64,000 nucleotides of DNA from Bimastos eiseni. Taxonomy: Eukaryota > Annelida > Clitellata > Crassiclitellata > Lumbricidae. Of this stretch, positions 52,823 through 63,439 are shown one piece after another (the stretch's first letter is position 1; every line of letters starts with the position of its first letter). Below the pieces are notes generated by a model. That model worked only from the letters and a program-made list of their open reading frames with translations, ran no database searches and was not told where the DNA came from. The stretch spans positions 32,430,204 through 32,494,203 of the forward strand of contig OY365807.1 of the NCBI GenBank assembly GCA_959347315.1, written 5' to 3'. The position numbers and the translations under genes were made by a program.

Positions 52823-53192
52823 TTCCCTTGTCCTCTCCACTATCCAACCCCTTTCCCCCATTCCATTTCCTCCCCATTCATGTTCCTTCCACCTCTCTCT
52901 TTTCTCATCCTGCCCTTCTATTTCCCTCCTCTCCCATCCTCATTCCCTCCTCTCCCCTCCCTCCTTCCCATTTCTACCTCCTCACTGCTCTTCTCTTCTG
53001 CCCATCCTCTTCCCCACTGCATCCCCTCCTCACTCTTTCCTTTGCCTCTGCATCCCCATCTACCACCTTAAGACTTCCACTCGTGCTTCACAACTTCCTC
53101 CACCTCTCTCTCCATTGCTTCGTCTTCACACACATCCTCCTCGCCCTATTCTCTCACCATCTCCTTTCTCACTGCCTCATTCAGTCCATTGC
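52823..53192. repeat. Long pyrimidine-rich (C/T) tract, about 370 bp
   Basis: The plus strand is overwhelmingly C and T with scattered CAT words (CCTCTCCCATCCTCATTCCC is typical). All three forward frames stay open over it, giving overlapping Ser/Pro/Leu-rich ORFs that are compositional artefacts. Such tracts can form triplex (H-) DNA. Confidence 0.9.
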
Positions 53193-54859
53193 ATAACTTA
53201 ATGACTACAAGTCAACGATGAAGTGAGAATAACAACTTTTCTGATCGATTGAGCGACATTTTTCTTGTAATATTTTATTTATTATAGATTTTTTATTAAT
53301 TATAGATTTTTTATAAACTTGTTAAATTATGCATAATGCAATGATGTAAACATTACTAAGTTGTTTCATAAGTTTTTCTGCTAGAACTCTTGGTTGTTTA
53401 TCAAAACTTGATCTCTTGTTTTTCAAGGCAGCTAAACTCACATTTTCAGGAAACGAGGAGTCGTCCATAAAAGATGTCTGCCCAACATAATGACTACTAA
53501 CGTTTAAAGCCTGCTTCCCTTGTCCACATTTGGCATTACCCCCACTCACCCCATTTCCAGTGGATTACACATTTGGCCCAGAAAGTTGAATATGGTACTC
53601 CAGTCCATTTTGCAGGGTGTGTAATGGGGTGGAGTGCATTAATGGTACCACATCCTTGGCAACAGGACTCTAATACAGATCCAACAGTATATAGACCGTC
53701 TCATGTTTGACGGAAGTTGGTATTTAACCCTTTTGCCCCGAATTTTCAGTGAAATATTACTTTGACCCTGAACAACAGGCATCATGGATGGCAAGACTGG
53801 TATGTTAATTACTCAGGGATATGTAACAGACAATGCACAAACCGATAAATCGGTTTCTCGGGGCAATAGGTGTGTTGAGGTAACTGGATGTGGCGAATTT
53901 CGATGAGGACATATGCATTGGGCATAAACCCTCTCCCTGTTTGCATTTGGCTGACTCCCCCTCTCTCCCCTTTGATGCAGATGTCATTTATGTATGACCC
54001 CGATGCCTTGCACCATCCGACTCTTGTTTGAGCTGTTACAAGTTGTGCTTTGTTTTGTTACTAAATCTGTATAAATTGTGTTGTCTGTTCCTCCTTACTT
54101 ATACTCTGCTAAAGAATATATATCGAACAGTCAAGGGTTCATTTTAAATTTGTTTATTTTCAGTTAACCAATGTTTTTTTATATTATCTGTCTATGCTTA
54201 ACTGTTATTGTAATGGGCATCCCTGCTAGTCAAGATGTGTTCACTATTGCTGTATAGTGTAACAGTTAGTTCCAAATGATGCTCCAGTGGTGAATCATTT
54301 CACATAGCAAAAAATGAATTGAAGTTATTGAAAATCATCGTCTGTTGTTTGATTTATCTATGCTGAATACAAGAATATTTGGAAGATTAGAGGATGTGAT
54401 GTGAGATAATCTCTTGTTGGCTGTACCTACATATATATATTGAAACACTATAGATTTACTAGTATGAGATGATTGAATCAAATCAATTTCTTCATGCTTA
54501 AAATGTTTTACACATGATTAAAAACTGTAGGTAAATATGGTATAAATAACATCTTAAATTTATCAAACCATGCTGACTTTTTTGCAGTTTCACAAATTTT
54601 ACATTTACAAGTTTCAGAAAAGCAATGTTTACAAAGCACAATCACCGTATTAAACATTACTCACAAAAAACATAGATTTGCCTTTAGGCATCTGTAGACA
54701 CAAATGTTTACCCAGCTTTTAAGTAGTTAAATAATGCAATGCAAATACTGAATTGGAATACTGAATTGGAAGTGTTCATATTGCCATAAATGCTTGAAAA
54801 GTTGAACAAACGATTATTCTAGCTGTTACCACACGGAAGACTGAAGCGAAGTTGCAGTT
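53193..54859. other. Intergenic, no gene recognised
   Basis: Only short ORFs without recognisable composition. Antisense poly(A)-type words (TTTATT near 54148) could belong to the 3'UTR of the minus-strand gene at 55665-56093, but this is uncertain. Confidence 0.5.
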
Positions 54860-55080
54860 CTTACAGAAAGACTACATGAAAAATCCGATTACAGTTCTTA
54901 TACAAAAACTAGATTATAAAGTCTGATTACAGTTCCTACAGAAAAACTATATAAAAATCTTATTGCTATTGATAAGACAAGGTCTCTCAATCATCATGCT
55001 TTACAGCAGTCTTACAAAAATTATATAAAAACTCTCATTACAGTCGATAAGGCAAGGTTTCTCAATCATTATGCATAGTT
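54860..55080. repeat. Degenerate tandem repeat of CAGTTCTTACAGAAA-type units
   Basis: Successive segments read ATTACAGTTCCTACAGAAAA followed by CTATATAAAAATC, period about 35 bp. A higher-order pair (GATAAGACAAGGTCTCTCAA near 54973 and GATAAGGCAAGGTTTCTCAA near 55046) lies in the same stretch. Confidence 0.7.
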
Positions 55081-55664
55081 TAACAGCAAGTAGTATTTCA
55101 ACATTATTTCATGTGCAAATACAAATATTTTCCTATTAACCTACTCAGTGGTAACTAAAAATCGGTGTGGTTGGAAGGCTTGCCCGCCAAGTACAAGAAA
55201 TAATGCAAAGAGCCGTCTACATGATTCAACTCAAATTCTAACTGATGTGAAAGAAATATGATTGCATTGAAATACCAAGCAAAAACAAGTACCTTTAAAA
55301 GGAAGCTAGTATGACATGCTCTTCAATTTGCCCACGAAATACACAACAACAAATACCAAAGAGCTCTCATATTGTAAGATGGTAGGCAATTTGTTTGAGA
55401 AAATTGGAGTTTCCATGATATAATGCTTAAATAGATTTCATTATTTCAGCTACTGCTTATTGAAACTACTGCACACATATAAATTGAAGTCTAATTATAT
55501 GCATACAAAGCACTGATCAGATTGATGAAAAATTCCAAATTTCCACAAGATGTTACTTGTGAACAGGCTCTATACAAATTTGCAATAACAGTTGTAATTT
55601 TAGTAATTATTGTACATAAGTGAAAAAAGTGAATACATTGACTCTGCTTTTCATTCTACACATC

Positions 55665-56093
55665 CTAAAACTCGTCAGACACAGTTTCCAAGTCGCTACT
55701 AGAACTGGTTGTTCCGGAATCTGTAACTGTTGAATCAGTTAGTTCAATGAGTTCAGAACTTCCATAGGCGACAAATGACTCGCTGCTATGGTCAAAAGAT
55801 TTGTAGTCTTGCCAAGCATGGAGCAGATCGGACTCGAGGATAGTTTGCAGTTGCGTACGTAGTAGGTGCACAATGAAAGTGTCCCAAGCGATGCTTTCTG
55901 TTCCAATTTTCTTGATCAGGTCCAACTTCCTGTTGAGGTAAGCAATGTGATCGTCCGGGCATTCGAGCATCAGACCGGCCAAAAGACTTTCAAAAATCTC
56001 TGGAATATTCTTGTCATCAAGATAGGAATTGAGTTGTTGTGAGATTGGTCCTTTAGGAGGAAATTGGCCAGGTTTCGGATTGTCATCAGGCAT
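55665..56093 (-). CDS. Stand-alone protein like the N-terminal domain of adenylate kinase 5
   Basis: A 142-aa single-exon ORF starts MPDDNPKPGQFPPKGP. Residues about 22-75 (YLDDKNIPEIFESLLAGLML, then ECPDDHIAYLNRKLDLIKKIG, then WDTFI) strongly resemble the short helical domain that precedes the kinase domains of vertebrate AK5, including the IPxxFESLLxGLM and WDTF words. This resembles RIIa/DPY30-type docking modules. The tail is acidic and Ser/Thr-rich and ends SSDLETVSDEF, resembling the AK5 linker. Unlike AK5 there is a stop at that point and no P-loop kinase downstream on this strand in the window. A splice acceptor (AAAAACAG) lies 8 nt before the ATG, so a 5'UTR intron is possible. Function unknown; a docking or scaffold role is a guess. 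It could be the first part of a gene whose kinase exons were lost. Confidence 0.7.
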   Translation of the reverse strand: MPDDNPKPGQFPPKGPISQQLNSYLDDKNIPEIFESLLAGLMLECPDDHIAYLNRKLDLIKKIGTESIAWDTFIVHLLRTQLQTILESDLLHAWQDYKSFDHSSESFVAYGSSELIELTDSTVTDSGTTSSSSDLETVSDEF

Positions 56094-56099
56094 TTTTCA

Positions 56100-57015
56100 G
56101 CTGTTTTTCCTACATTTCTAATTTGATCTGTGAGTAGAATTATACTTGGTAAACACCTTGTTTTAAAGCAAAACATATTTAACTTGATAACATTCAACTA
56201 GTCAGCATTATCTAGGGCAGTGCTTTCCAACATTTTCAGCGTGATGGACTGGCAGAACAATTTTTCCAATGCAGCTAGACCAGTGGTTAATTTATTAACA
56301 ACTTTTCTTTCTCAATCACCTTACACAGGTATTAAAATTGATTAAAGTGCATGTTAGACAAGTCTTCTGTAACCAAATTGTCTTCAAGCCTTGTAAGCGT
56401 TTTTACAACGACTTTAAAATTTCTGTTGCTTGATTCACACTCTGTGAACTAGAAACTGAGGGCTTGTGGACAGGCACTGGTCCTCATGTTGGGAAGCGCT
56501 GGTCTACAGCACCATTATCATCTGCTCAAAAGCTGGTGGCATGAGTTTGTACTACCATAGCAGCTACATGATAAACATTAAAGAAGTAGCAGCTGCATGG
56601 GTCATAATAACTTCTACAAGCTAACATTTTTATTGATGTAGGACCTACTAAGTAGGTGGTCAATTCAAAAGGTTCATATCCCTCGTTTGCAGTTTGTTGT
56701 TGAAAGTAGTGGAAAACATTAACAGAGAGCAGTGATTGACTGGAAAATGCATCCTTTGGTGATGCCTGAGTCAGCTGAAGATGTGTGTTTCCACTCAAAA
56801 CAATTGCACCCTACTTGCATCAAATAATGTCTTATAGACGTCAATCGGCGTAATCCCAAACTCCAATTTCTAAAACTCCAGCTACTATATAGCTAAGCGC
56901 AGGGCACCAGATAATTAACGAGCGCCAATACATTTTCGTTGCCTCAGCGTAAAATGGTGTAAGAGTAGAATACTCTTACACCATGATTACAATACAATAC
57001 AACAGCCTTTGATAT
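56100..57015. other. Upstream region of the AK5-like gene, no gene recognised
   Basis: Near 56865-56935 the sequence CCAATTTCTAAAACTCCAGC and TAGCTAAGCGCAGGGCACCAG resembles a segment upstream of RCCD1 near 14090-14150 (CCAAATTTCTAAAGCGCCAC, CAAGCTCAGGGCACCAGC). A short hairpin, GGTGTAAGAGTAGAATACTCTTACACC, lies at about 56954-56980 (27 bases; arms GGTGTAAGAGTA and TACTCTTACACC). Confidence 0.45.
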
Positions 57016-57200
57016 AGCCCTTCTTCCATAGTTTCCCAGTGCTCAGCACGCACTAGACGGTGCAATTGCAGTCATACTTAGCAAAGTTATTGTTATCTGC
57101 TCGAGGTCCCTAAACAGTAACAACCTCGGACGAGGGTCAAACCCACACACTCGCGATACAGACCGACCGCTCTAACCAATGGGCCACCTTCCCACACTGT
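57016..57200 (-). repeat. tRNA-derived SINE, copy 5
   Basis: Reversed, it has GTGGCCCATTGGTTAGAGCG (A-box), GGTTTGACCC (B-box), GTTACTGTTTAGGGACC, ACTGCAATTGCACCGTCTAG and the tail GGAAGAAGGGCTATATC. The head is tRNA-like and the order matches the other copies. Confidence 0.87.
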
Positions 57201-57303
57201 TTACCCTTTTCCTAATCCAGCAACAATTAATTACAAACTCTCCAACAAATGGCATCTGAATGACACATAATAACAGGAGTCAGAAGTTCACCACATAAAG
57301 TTG

Positions 57304-58540
57304 GGGGCCGTTCACATATTATATAACGCTCAAGGGGTAGGTGGGTGGGTTCCGGTTTTGTTAGCGTTATATTGTGTAGGGTGGGGGGTAGGTTGAAGGT
57401 TTCGTTATATAACGAACTTTTTTCAGCTTATGCTATTTTTCCTGTTTGCCTGTCAATTGGAAATTCCATGTACCACAGACGTTCATTGTTAAATCGAAGT
57501 TCATAATACGTTGTGAACCAAAACTAGCACCATTAGCTGCCACCTGGCAAATTGATTTGATGTTCTTCCTTCCTTGAATTTCTTACTTACTTAGTATTTA
57601 GAAATCCACTTTTAACAATTTCCTGTTTATAATTTTAACAATTTCCTGTGCATAGCTTTAAACGCTCAAATAATCTGTTAAATAATAAATTCAATACTGT
57701 GTGCTTTGTTTTGATTTTGGCTTAAATTAAAATTAATTCACTTGAAATATTTATTTTGGTAGGTATTATCATGATGTTTGATTTCATTTTCTGTAGTATG
57801 TGTAAATAGTTTATGTTTGCTTAAATACCCCAATTGCAGTTGTAGTATACCCTCTGTATACATCATACGCTATTAAATAGGTAGAGTTGTACCGCGAACC
57901 TATCGATAAATACCTGATAGTGCAATATTAGACCAATCCATTCTGTGTGATACTGTAATGCTCATTTCTAGTGCAAAACAGGAGGAAAACTAAAATGGTG
58001 CTTTTCAATAGGATGTACGTCACTACCATGTATTATCATGCTGTATTAGTGGGCCTACATGTACATACATGGTGACAATCGTCGACTACCCAATTAGTCA
58101 TCGTAATTTATACAAGTGAATTTAGTGCCATTAAAAGTCCGATTATTAAGATGCAGAGGAGCTCCATACATCTGGTCTAATCATCATTGGCACGAGAGAG
58201 TACACAATTTTAATATAGCTTTGTTATATTGCTAATTGGGTGTATGATGTTTTTTAACTGCAGTTCTTGAAATGGATAAAGGCAATTATCAGCTGAATCA
58301 CTACTAAATAAGTGCTAACTAACATTGTATCGTTGTAAAAGTTTCAAATTGTGCAATACAATTATGTGAATTGTATGTCTTTTAACGTGCTTATAGACTG
58401 GGGTGGACAGGGGGTAGGTAGCATATCAGTTATATAATATAGGGGTGGGAGGTCACAGCTGCTGTTATATAACGTTATTAGCGGTAAGGTGTGGTCCAAA
58501 AATTGGGATTTTACGCGTTATATGATATGTGAACGGCCCC
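57304..58540. mobile_element. DNA transposon derivative with GGGGCCGTTCAC ends (1.24 kb)
   Basis: The ends GGGGCCGTTCACATATTATA and ATGATATGTGAACGGCCCC are inverted repeats, extending inwards through TATAACG words on both sides (GTTATATAACG near 57405 and 58462). The interior is AT-rich and has no transposase ORF. I could not define the target duplication, so superfamily is open. Confidence 0.82.
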
Positions 58541-58724
58541 TAGGCCAATACGATCGGATGTACTTTTTTCAACTTTACATTTTTAACGAACATGAGTTGT
58601 TTTCGACTAATAACAGCTATTTTAATTAACTTGACTCACCGACTAATTATTCAGATCTTCCTCGTAATTATAAAATAAAAACAACAAAGTTATAAGCTTC
58701 ATCAACGCAAGCTTCTGCGTCACC

Positions 58725-58760
58725 ATGGAGACAACCTACAACGAGATTTTAAAAAGGCAA
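58725..58760 (+). CDS. Possible first coding exon of an unidentified gene
   Basis: TCACCATGGAGACAACC is an ideal start context. The 12 codons METTYNEILKRQ run straight into a perfect donor, CAA|GTAAGTATG. No continuation exon is recognised between here and the window's end, so the rest may lie to the right. A chance occurrence is possible because the exon is so short. Confidence 0.3.
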
Positions 58761-61300
58761 GTAAGTATGTACTTTATTGACCCGTTGTAAACGCGCTCCG
58801 GGCAGTACTCGGACACATACGCTGAATTGATGATACGAACAATCAAGAATGTATACTAAAAATAATCATAACGAGCAATTACATTACAGACAATACAGAG
58901 TAGTCAGAGTAAAATAATGTACACTCAAAAAATAATCATGACAATCACCGTCTATTTTTCAAACTGACAATGACGTGGTATGACTACAGACATAGTACGA
59001 ACGAATGATCCGCCAGCCACGCAAGGCGCTCATTACGTTAACATGTACTTTAAATTATCTATGAGTAGATATATGCGGATACCGTTTCCGAAGAAGATAC
59101 TAAGCAAATTGTCAATATACTGAAATCCTTCATCATTCCATTTTAAAATTACTGCCCGACGTCTCCTTTACACCGGAGTAAAACTATTTGTGTCCTAATG
59201 CGAATGAGGAATTACAACTAGGCTACTTTTGTGTATTCGATCTAAGTCTGTGCCCAGTAACTCCCCGGTTTTGTCTTAGTTGAATAACAGAATTTAAAAA
59301 AATTATAGTCATGTATTCTAAAGATAACTTTGTTCGATATTTCTGCGTCCGAGTTCGAACCTTCTGTAGAATTATCTTGCGTACTGTGTATAAAAAATTT
59401 CTTCGATTTCGATCAATGATGTCTTCGCCTGCTCAGAATAGGACGTGAGATGAAATTTTGCCATTTTATATAAAATTATTATAATTCTGAACAGTGAGAT
59501 TTTTGGGCCTAATTTTAGGACTACTATGATAACGGATGCTATGTTGAACGGTGTGTCAGCCATCACTATTAATATAAATTTGATTCATAAGCTAACCGGG
59601 GACTAATATGGAAGGGATATAAGCGGCAACGTGGCAGCCAATCAGTGATCGTCTTTTTCCGATGCGCTGCAGGAAATGTGTGTGATCGGCTATGTAATGA
59701 ATAAACGGATATCCGGGTATTCAGAAGAGTAAATTTGATCGTATTATCACAGAAAAGATCATCTAAAATAATGCAACTTCAGTCAAACATTTTCTGTTCA
59801 TCACGTGTTTTTTCATTTATTTATATTGCAAGTTCTATGTACTAAGTCAATTTATTTGTTAACAAAAACAAGTGTGATTGCTGATTTGTACTCCATAAGT
59901 TCCGGATGTAGTCACAGGCATAATCTAGGCCTATGACCCAGTTTTCGTTAGTTTCATATCCCTCCCTTATTAGTCCCAGAGCTAACCGGGTGTTTAGCGA
60001 ATCGCCGAAACTCGAATCTCCGAAACTGATTTCCGCCGTATCCCCGAAAACGTAGCCGGATTGATGAAAAGGATCCTGCTTGAAATGGTGGATTGATGAA
60101 TGAATTGCGCTTTTTTGTGACATTTCAGTGGTTTTCAATAGTATATTGCTGTTTTCGGGGAATCGGGCTTTTTGGCCTTTTCAGCGTTTTCGGGGATTCG
60201 GGTTTCGATGATTCGGGTTGATCCCGAGCTAACCATGGTATTTTTAAAATTGTATGGACATACTACATTTATTACATTTTCCATCTGTCCGTTGACAGAT
60301 GACGCTACATGAAATTTTACTTGGTTGAACGATAGATATGCGGCCGAATCATACAAACAATTGTCCGTGTTAAATGATCGAAGAAGAAAGGATGAGACGG
60401 AGATCAACCGATTCCAAATTCGTTGATACTAACAGTTTATTTAATGTTCTCGTCAAGCTTCTAGCCAAGCAAAACAGTTGGGGGTAGATATAAAACCCAT
60501 TAGTTAAGACAGCATTACTTATTTGACAAGAAGATAAGTTATTTATGCAGCGCCAGTATGCTATATTTAGAGGCCGATTAAATTTTATAAAACTTTTGAT
60601 TTTGAAGTCTATGTGTTACGTCTTGTTTACTTTCGGTAACCGGAAAAAGTAATAAAAGAACCGAAGCAATCGGTTACCTCTTCGTTATGAATGACGCGTT
60701 ATACAACATAACTTTGGGAGACTTCTTCTGCGTAATCGTTGAGCCTACGCCTTTTCACTTCTCCCAAATCAGTTCGTTAAATCATGTTTGACGATCACGA
60801 TTTACACCGATAAAATCAAGGGCTGATTTGCTTCGAATAGAATGCGCCTATCTATTACTTCGTGACCTAGTTCGTTAATTTACCTTTTGCTACTTTTGCA
60901 GAATTTTTAACCAGAACCGTTTGTCCAGATCCTTAATAGCAGTTAGATTAGAGCAAGCAGCTTCACTACCTCTCTTTCTTTCACGGCTTTTTTGGCGTGT
61001 AATGCGTAACAAAATATGTGGACATTCAAAGATGTGGACATTCATGGGGCAACAACTAAAACGTCATAATTGATTCTTTTGTACTCCTTAGGTTTAGTCA
61101 TTGTAAAGCATCCTTGCAGTAAATGATGTCGAATGATATGATGTTGGACTGTCGTGTCTAATACTAGTACAATGATGCTTACTACTACATCTCTTTGCTT
61201 ATTATTCGATCTGCTAGGTAGCCATAGGTGCAATGCTTTTGTTAAGTACTTACAATGTGCTACATTTTTTTGCTGCATTTTTTGTTAACAAAATTATTGA
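58761..61300. other. Largely featureless intergenic or intronic sequence
   Basis: Apart from the MITE at 59988-60225, ORFs here lack recognisable domains. If the start at 58725 is real, this is intronic. Confidence 0.4.
59988..60225. mobile_element. Mutator-like MITE with 9-bp target duplication (238 bp)
   Basis: The element begins GGGTGTTTAGCGAATCGCCG and ends GATTCGGGTTGATCCC, imperfect inverted repeats built from CGAATCCCCGAAAAC-type words on both sides. It is flanked by the perfect 9-bp repeat GAGCTAACC (59979-59987 and 60226-60234). Nine-bp duplications with GGG...CCC ends suggest MULE-type insertion, by inference. Confidence 0.8.
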
Positions 61301-61309
61301 TCTTAAATG

Positions 61310-63050
61310 TAAAATTGCTAGATGTGCTGCTAATTTAGTGTGGTGTGACCTGCTGCTTGACTCCGAATTCTCCGGCCCTGCCTTCGATGACATACCCCGC
61401 TTGTCACATTCTTTGAAGTCTTTAATCTTCTCAATAGCATGGTTCCTAAATCATCAGCATTGGACTTCATACCTACATCACTCATCGTCTCTTGTTCTGA
61501 TGTATTCTCTCACCTCATTGCACACTTGGCCAACCTATCTTTTGCTGAGGGGTGCTTTCCTTCATGCTTCAAATCTGCTTTAGTCACGCCTTTACTTTAA
61601 AAGCCTGACATTGACACTAGCAATTTGTGTAACTTCAGACCTATCTCCAACCTCAATAACATTTCCAAGATCCTTGAAGGTCTTTTTCTTATGCGTATCA
61701 ATAGACACATTACTTCCTCTCCCAACTTCAGTCCCTACCAGTCAGCATATCGCAAAGGCTACTCCACGGAAACTGCTCTTGTCTCTACGCTGGATTACAT
61801 CTTCTCATCTATTGACAATGGTAAAGCCTGCCTCTCTTTGTGTCTTGATTTTAGTGCAGCCTTTGACACTGTAGACCACCAGTTACTCCTTGCAAGACTT
61901 GCAAAAAGCTTTGGTGTCTCTGGGACTGCCTTACACTGGTTAGCTTCATCCCTGGTTGACCGCAATCAGCAGGTGGGCATTGGATCTGCTCTGTCGGAGC
62001 CCACACTTTGCACTGCTGAAGTGCCACAAGGATCTGTCCTCGGCCCTTTATTAATTACAGTCTTTACTTCCCCAATCAGTCGTATAGCTAAACACTTTGG
62101 AATTCAATTTCAACAGTATGCATATGATACTCAGCTCCATATTGCTCTGTCACACACTGATCAGTCTGATAAACTAAAACTGGAAGAATGCCTCTTATCC
62201 ATATATGCATGGTTCTGTTTTCAATGGTTTGGCCATAAACCCAGACAAGTCTGAAGCAATTGTATTTGGCTCATGTCAGCGCCTGCATTCTTTCCCTATG
62301 CTCTCTAACATTGAACTGGCGGGCACTGCTGTGCCGCTTTCAGACTGTCAAAACACTTGGGGTTACCCTCGACAGCAAGCTCACATTTCGACCTCACATA
62401 GCAAGCCTTTGTAAATCTTGTTTCTACCACTTCAGGGCAATACGTCACATAAGGTTGGCTCTAACCCAAAATATGTCTGAAACAATAGCCTGCTAACTTG
62501 TCTCCTCTCGCCTGAATTATGCTAATTCACTTTTTGTCGGTCTCTCAAACCTTGAACTCAAAAGGCTTCAACGTATCCAAAATACGGTAGCTCGAGTAGT
62601 GCTAAGTGTCCTACTATGAACATGTTCCTCTGCCCTACTCCACCAGCTGCATTGGTTCCCTGTTGAATTCAGAATCAAATTTAAGTGTTTGACCTACAAA
62701 ACCATCATCACCAGTACACCTACCTATATTCATGCTCTACTAACTCCTTACATTCCTCCTCGTTGCTTATGATCATCAAGTACAGGTCTTTTAGTTGAAC
62801 CACGATGCAGAACAGTTATGGGCTCTCGTGCATTTCATGTCCTAGGGAATGGAATCGACTGCCACTCTCTCTTCGTAGCTCAAATTCACTTCCTTCCTTC
62901 AAAAAGCGACTCAAAACTCACTATTTCTCTTTGGCTTTCAAGGATTTGGAAATCTAATTGCATCTTCTCCTGGCGACTGACTATCTGCGTCTCAGATTCA
63001 CATCTAGGTGTGACCTTGTGCGCATTGCAAATTTATTAATAATAATAATA
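61310..63050 (+). pseudogene. 5'-truncated LINE (CR1/L2-like), reverse transcriptase broken
   Basis: RT blocks are clear: NFRPISNLNNISKILEG, SAYRKGYSTETALVSTLDYI, CLDFSAAFDTVDHQLL, VPQGSVLGPLL and QYAYDTQLHIAL. The catalytic YADD is YAYD, so the first active-site Asp is Tyr. Multiple frameshifts (near 61600, 62205, 62260 and 62497) and stops follow. Later tail phrases include LNYANSLFVGLSNLELKRLQ, RIQNTVARVV and LHWFPVEFRIKFKCLTYKT. The 3' end is an (AAT)n tail at about 63038-63050. It is a different family from the LINE at 23-26.7 kb. Confidence 0.88.
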
Positions 63051-63075
63051 ATGCTAATACATTAAGTGCCTTGAT

Positions 63076-63435
63076 CAATGTTCTCCCTAAACTGTGCGTA
63101 TGTGCTCGCGCACATGGGCCGTGGAGCCAGCGCACACAAAAATTTAGCGTGTGCACAAATTTTTTATATGAAACTGCGTAAATCGAGTCTCCTAGCCGGC
63201 TACGGCCCACCATAGTCCAGAGACGTTGGTTTCTTGGCTGATATGTCCCCATATTTAGCATTATTTTGGAACTTGTTAGGTTATCAGAACTTATCACCAA
63301 AGACTTTTAGATATGATCTTAATTTTACTATCATCGCATTCAGCTCAGACCTACGCACAAAAGTGTGAACCATTTATAAAATTTTGCAAACAAATTTATT
63401 GTGCACATTGTCCAAGAAAATTGGAGGGAACATTG
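63076..63435. mobile_element. Decayed MITE with CAATGTTC(C/T)C ends
   Basis: The left end CAATGTTCTCCCTAAACTG and right end GGAGGGAACATTG are inverted repeats. Possible 8-bp flanks agree at only 6 of 8 positions. Internal words such as GTGTGCACAAATTTTTTATA and ACAAATTTATTGTGCACA are also mirrored. Confidence 0.55.
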
Positions 63436-63439
63436 GTCT

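Noticed and set aside
52778..53201. Three overlapping plus-strand ORFs of 97-136 aa
   Set aside because: They exist only because the C/T-rich tract lacks stop codons in every frame; composition is Ser/Pro/Leu with no domain.
60135..60407. 90-aa minus-strand ORF MISVSSFLLRSFNT...
   Set aside because: It runs into the MITE at 59988-60225 and uses its repeated CGAAT/CCCCGAAAA words; no domain or splice support.
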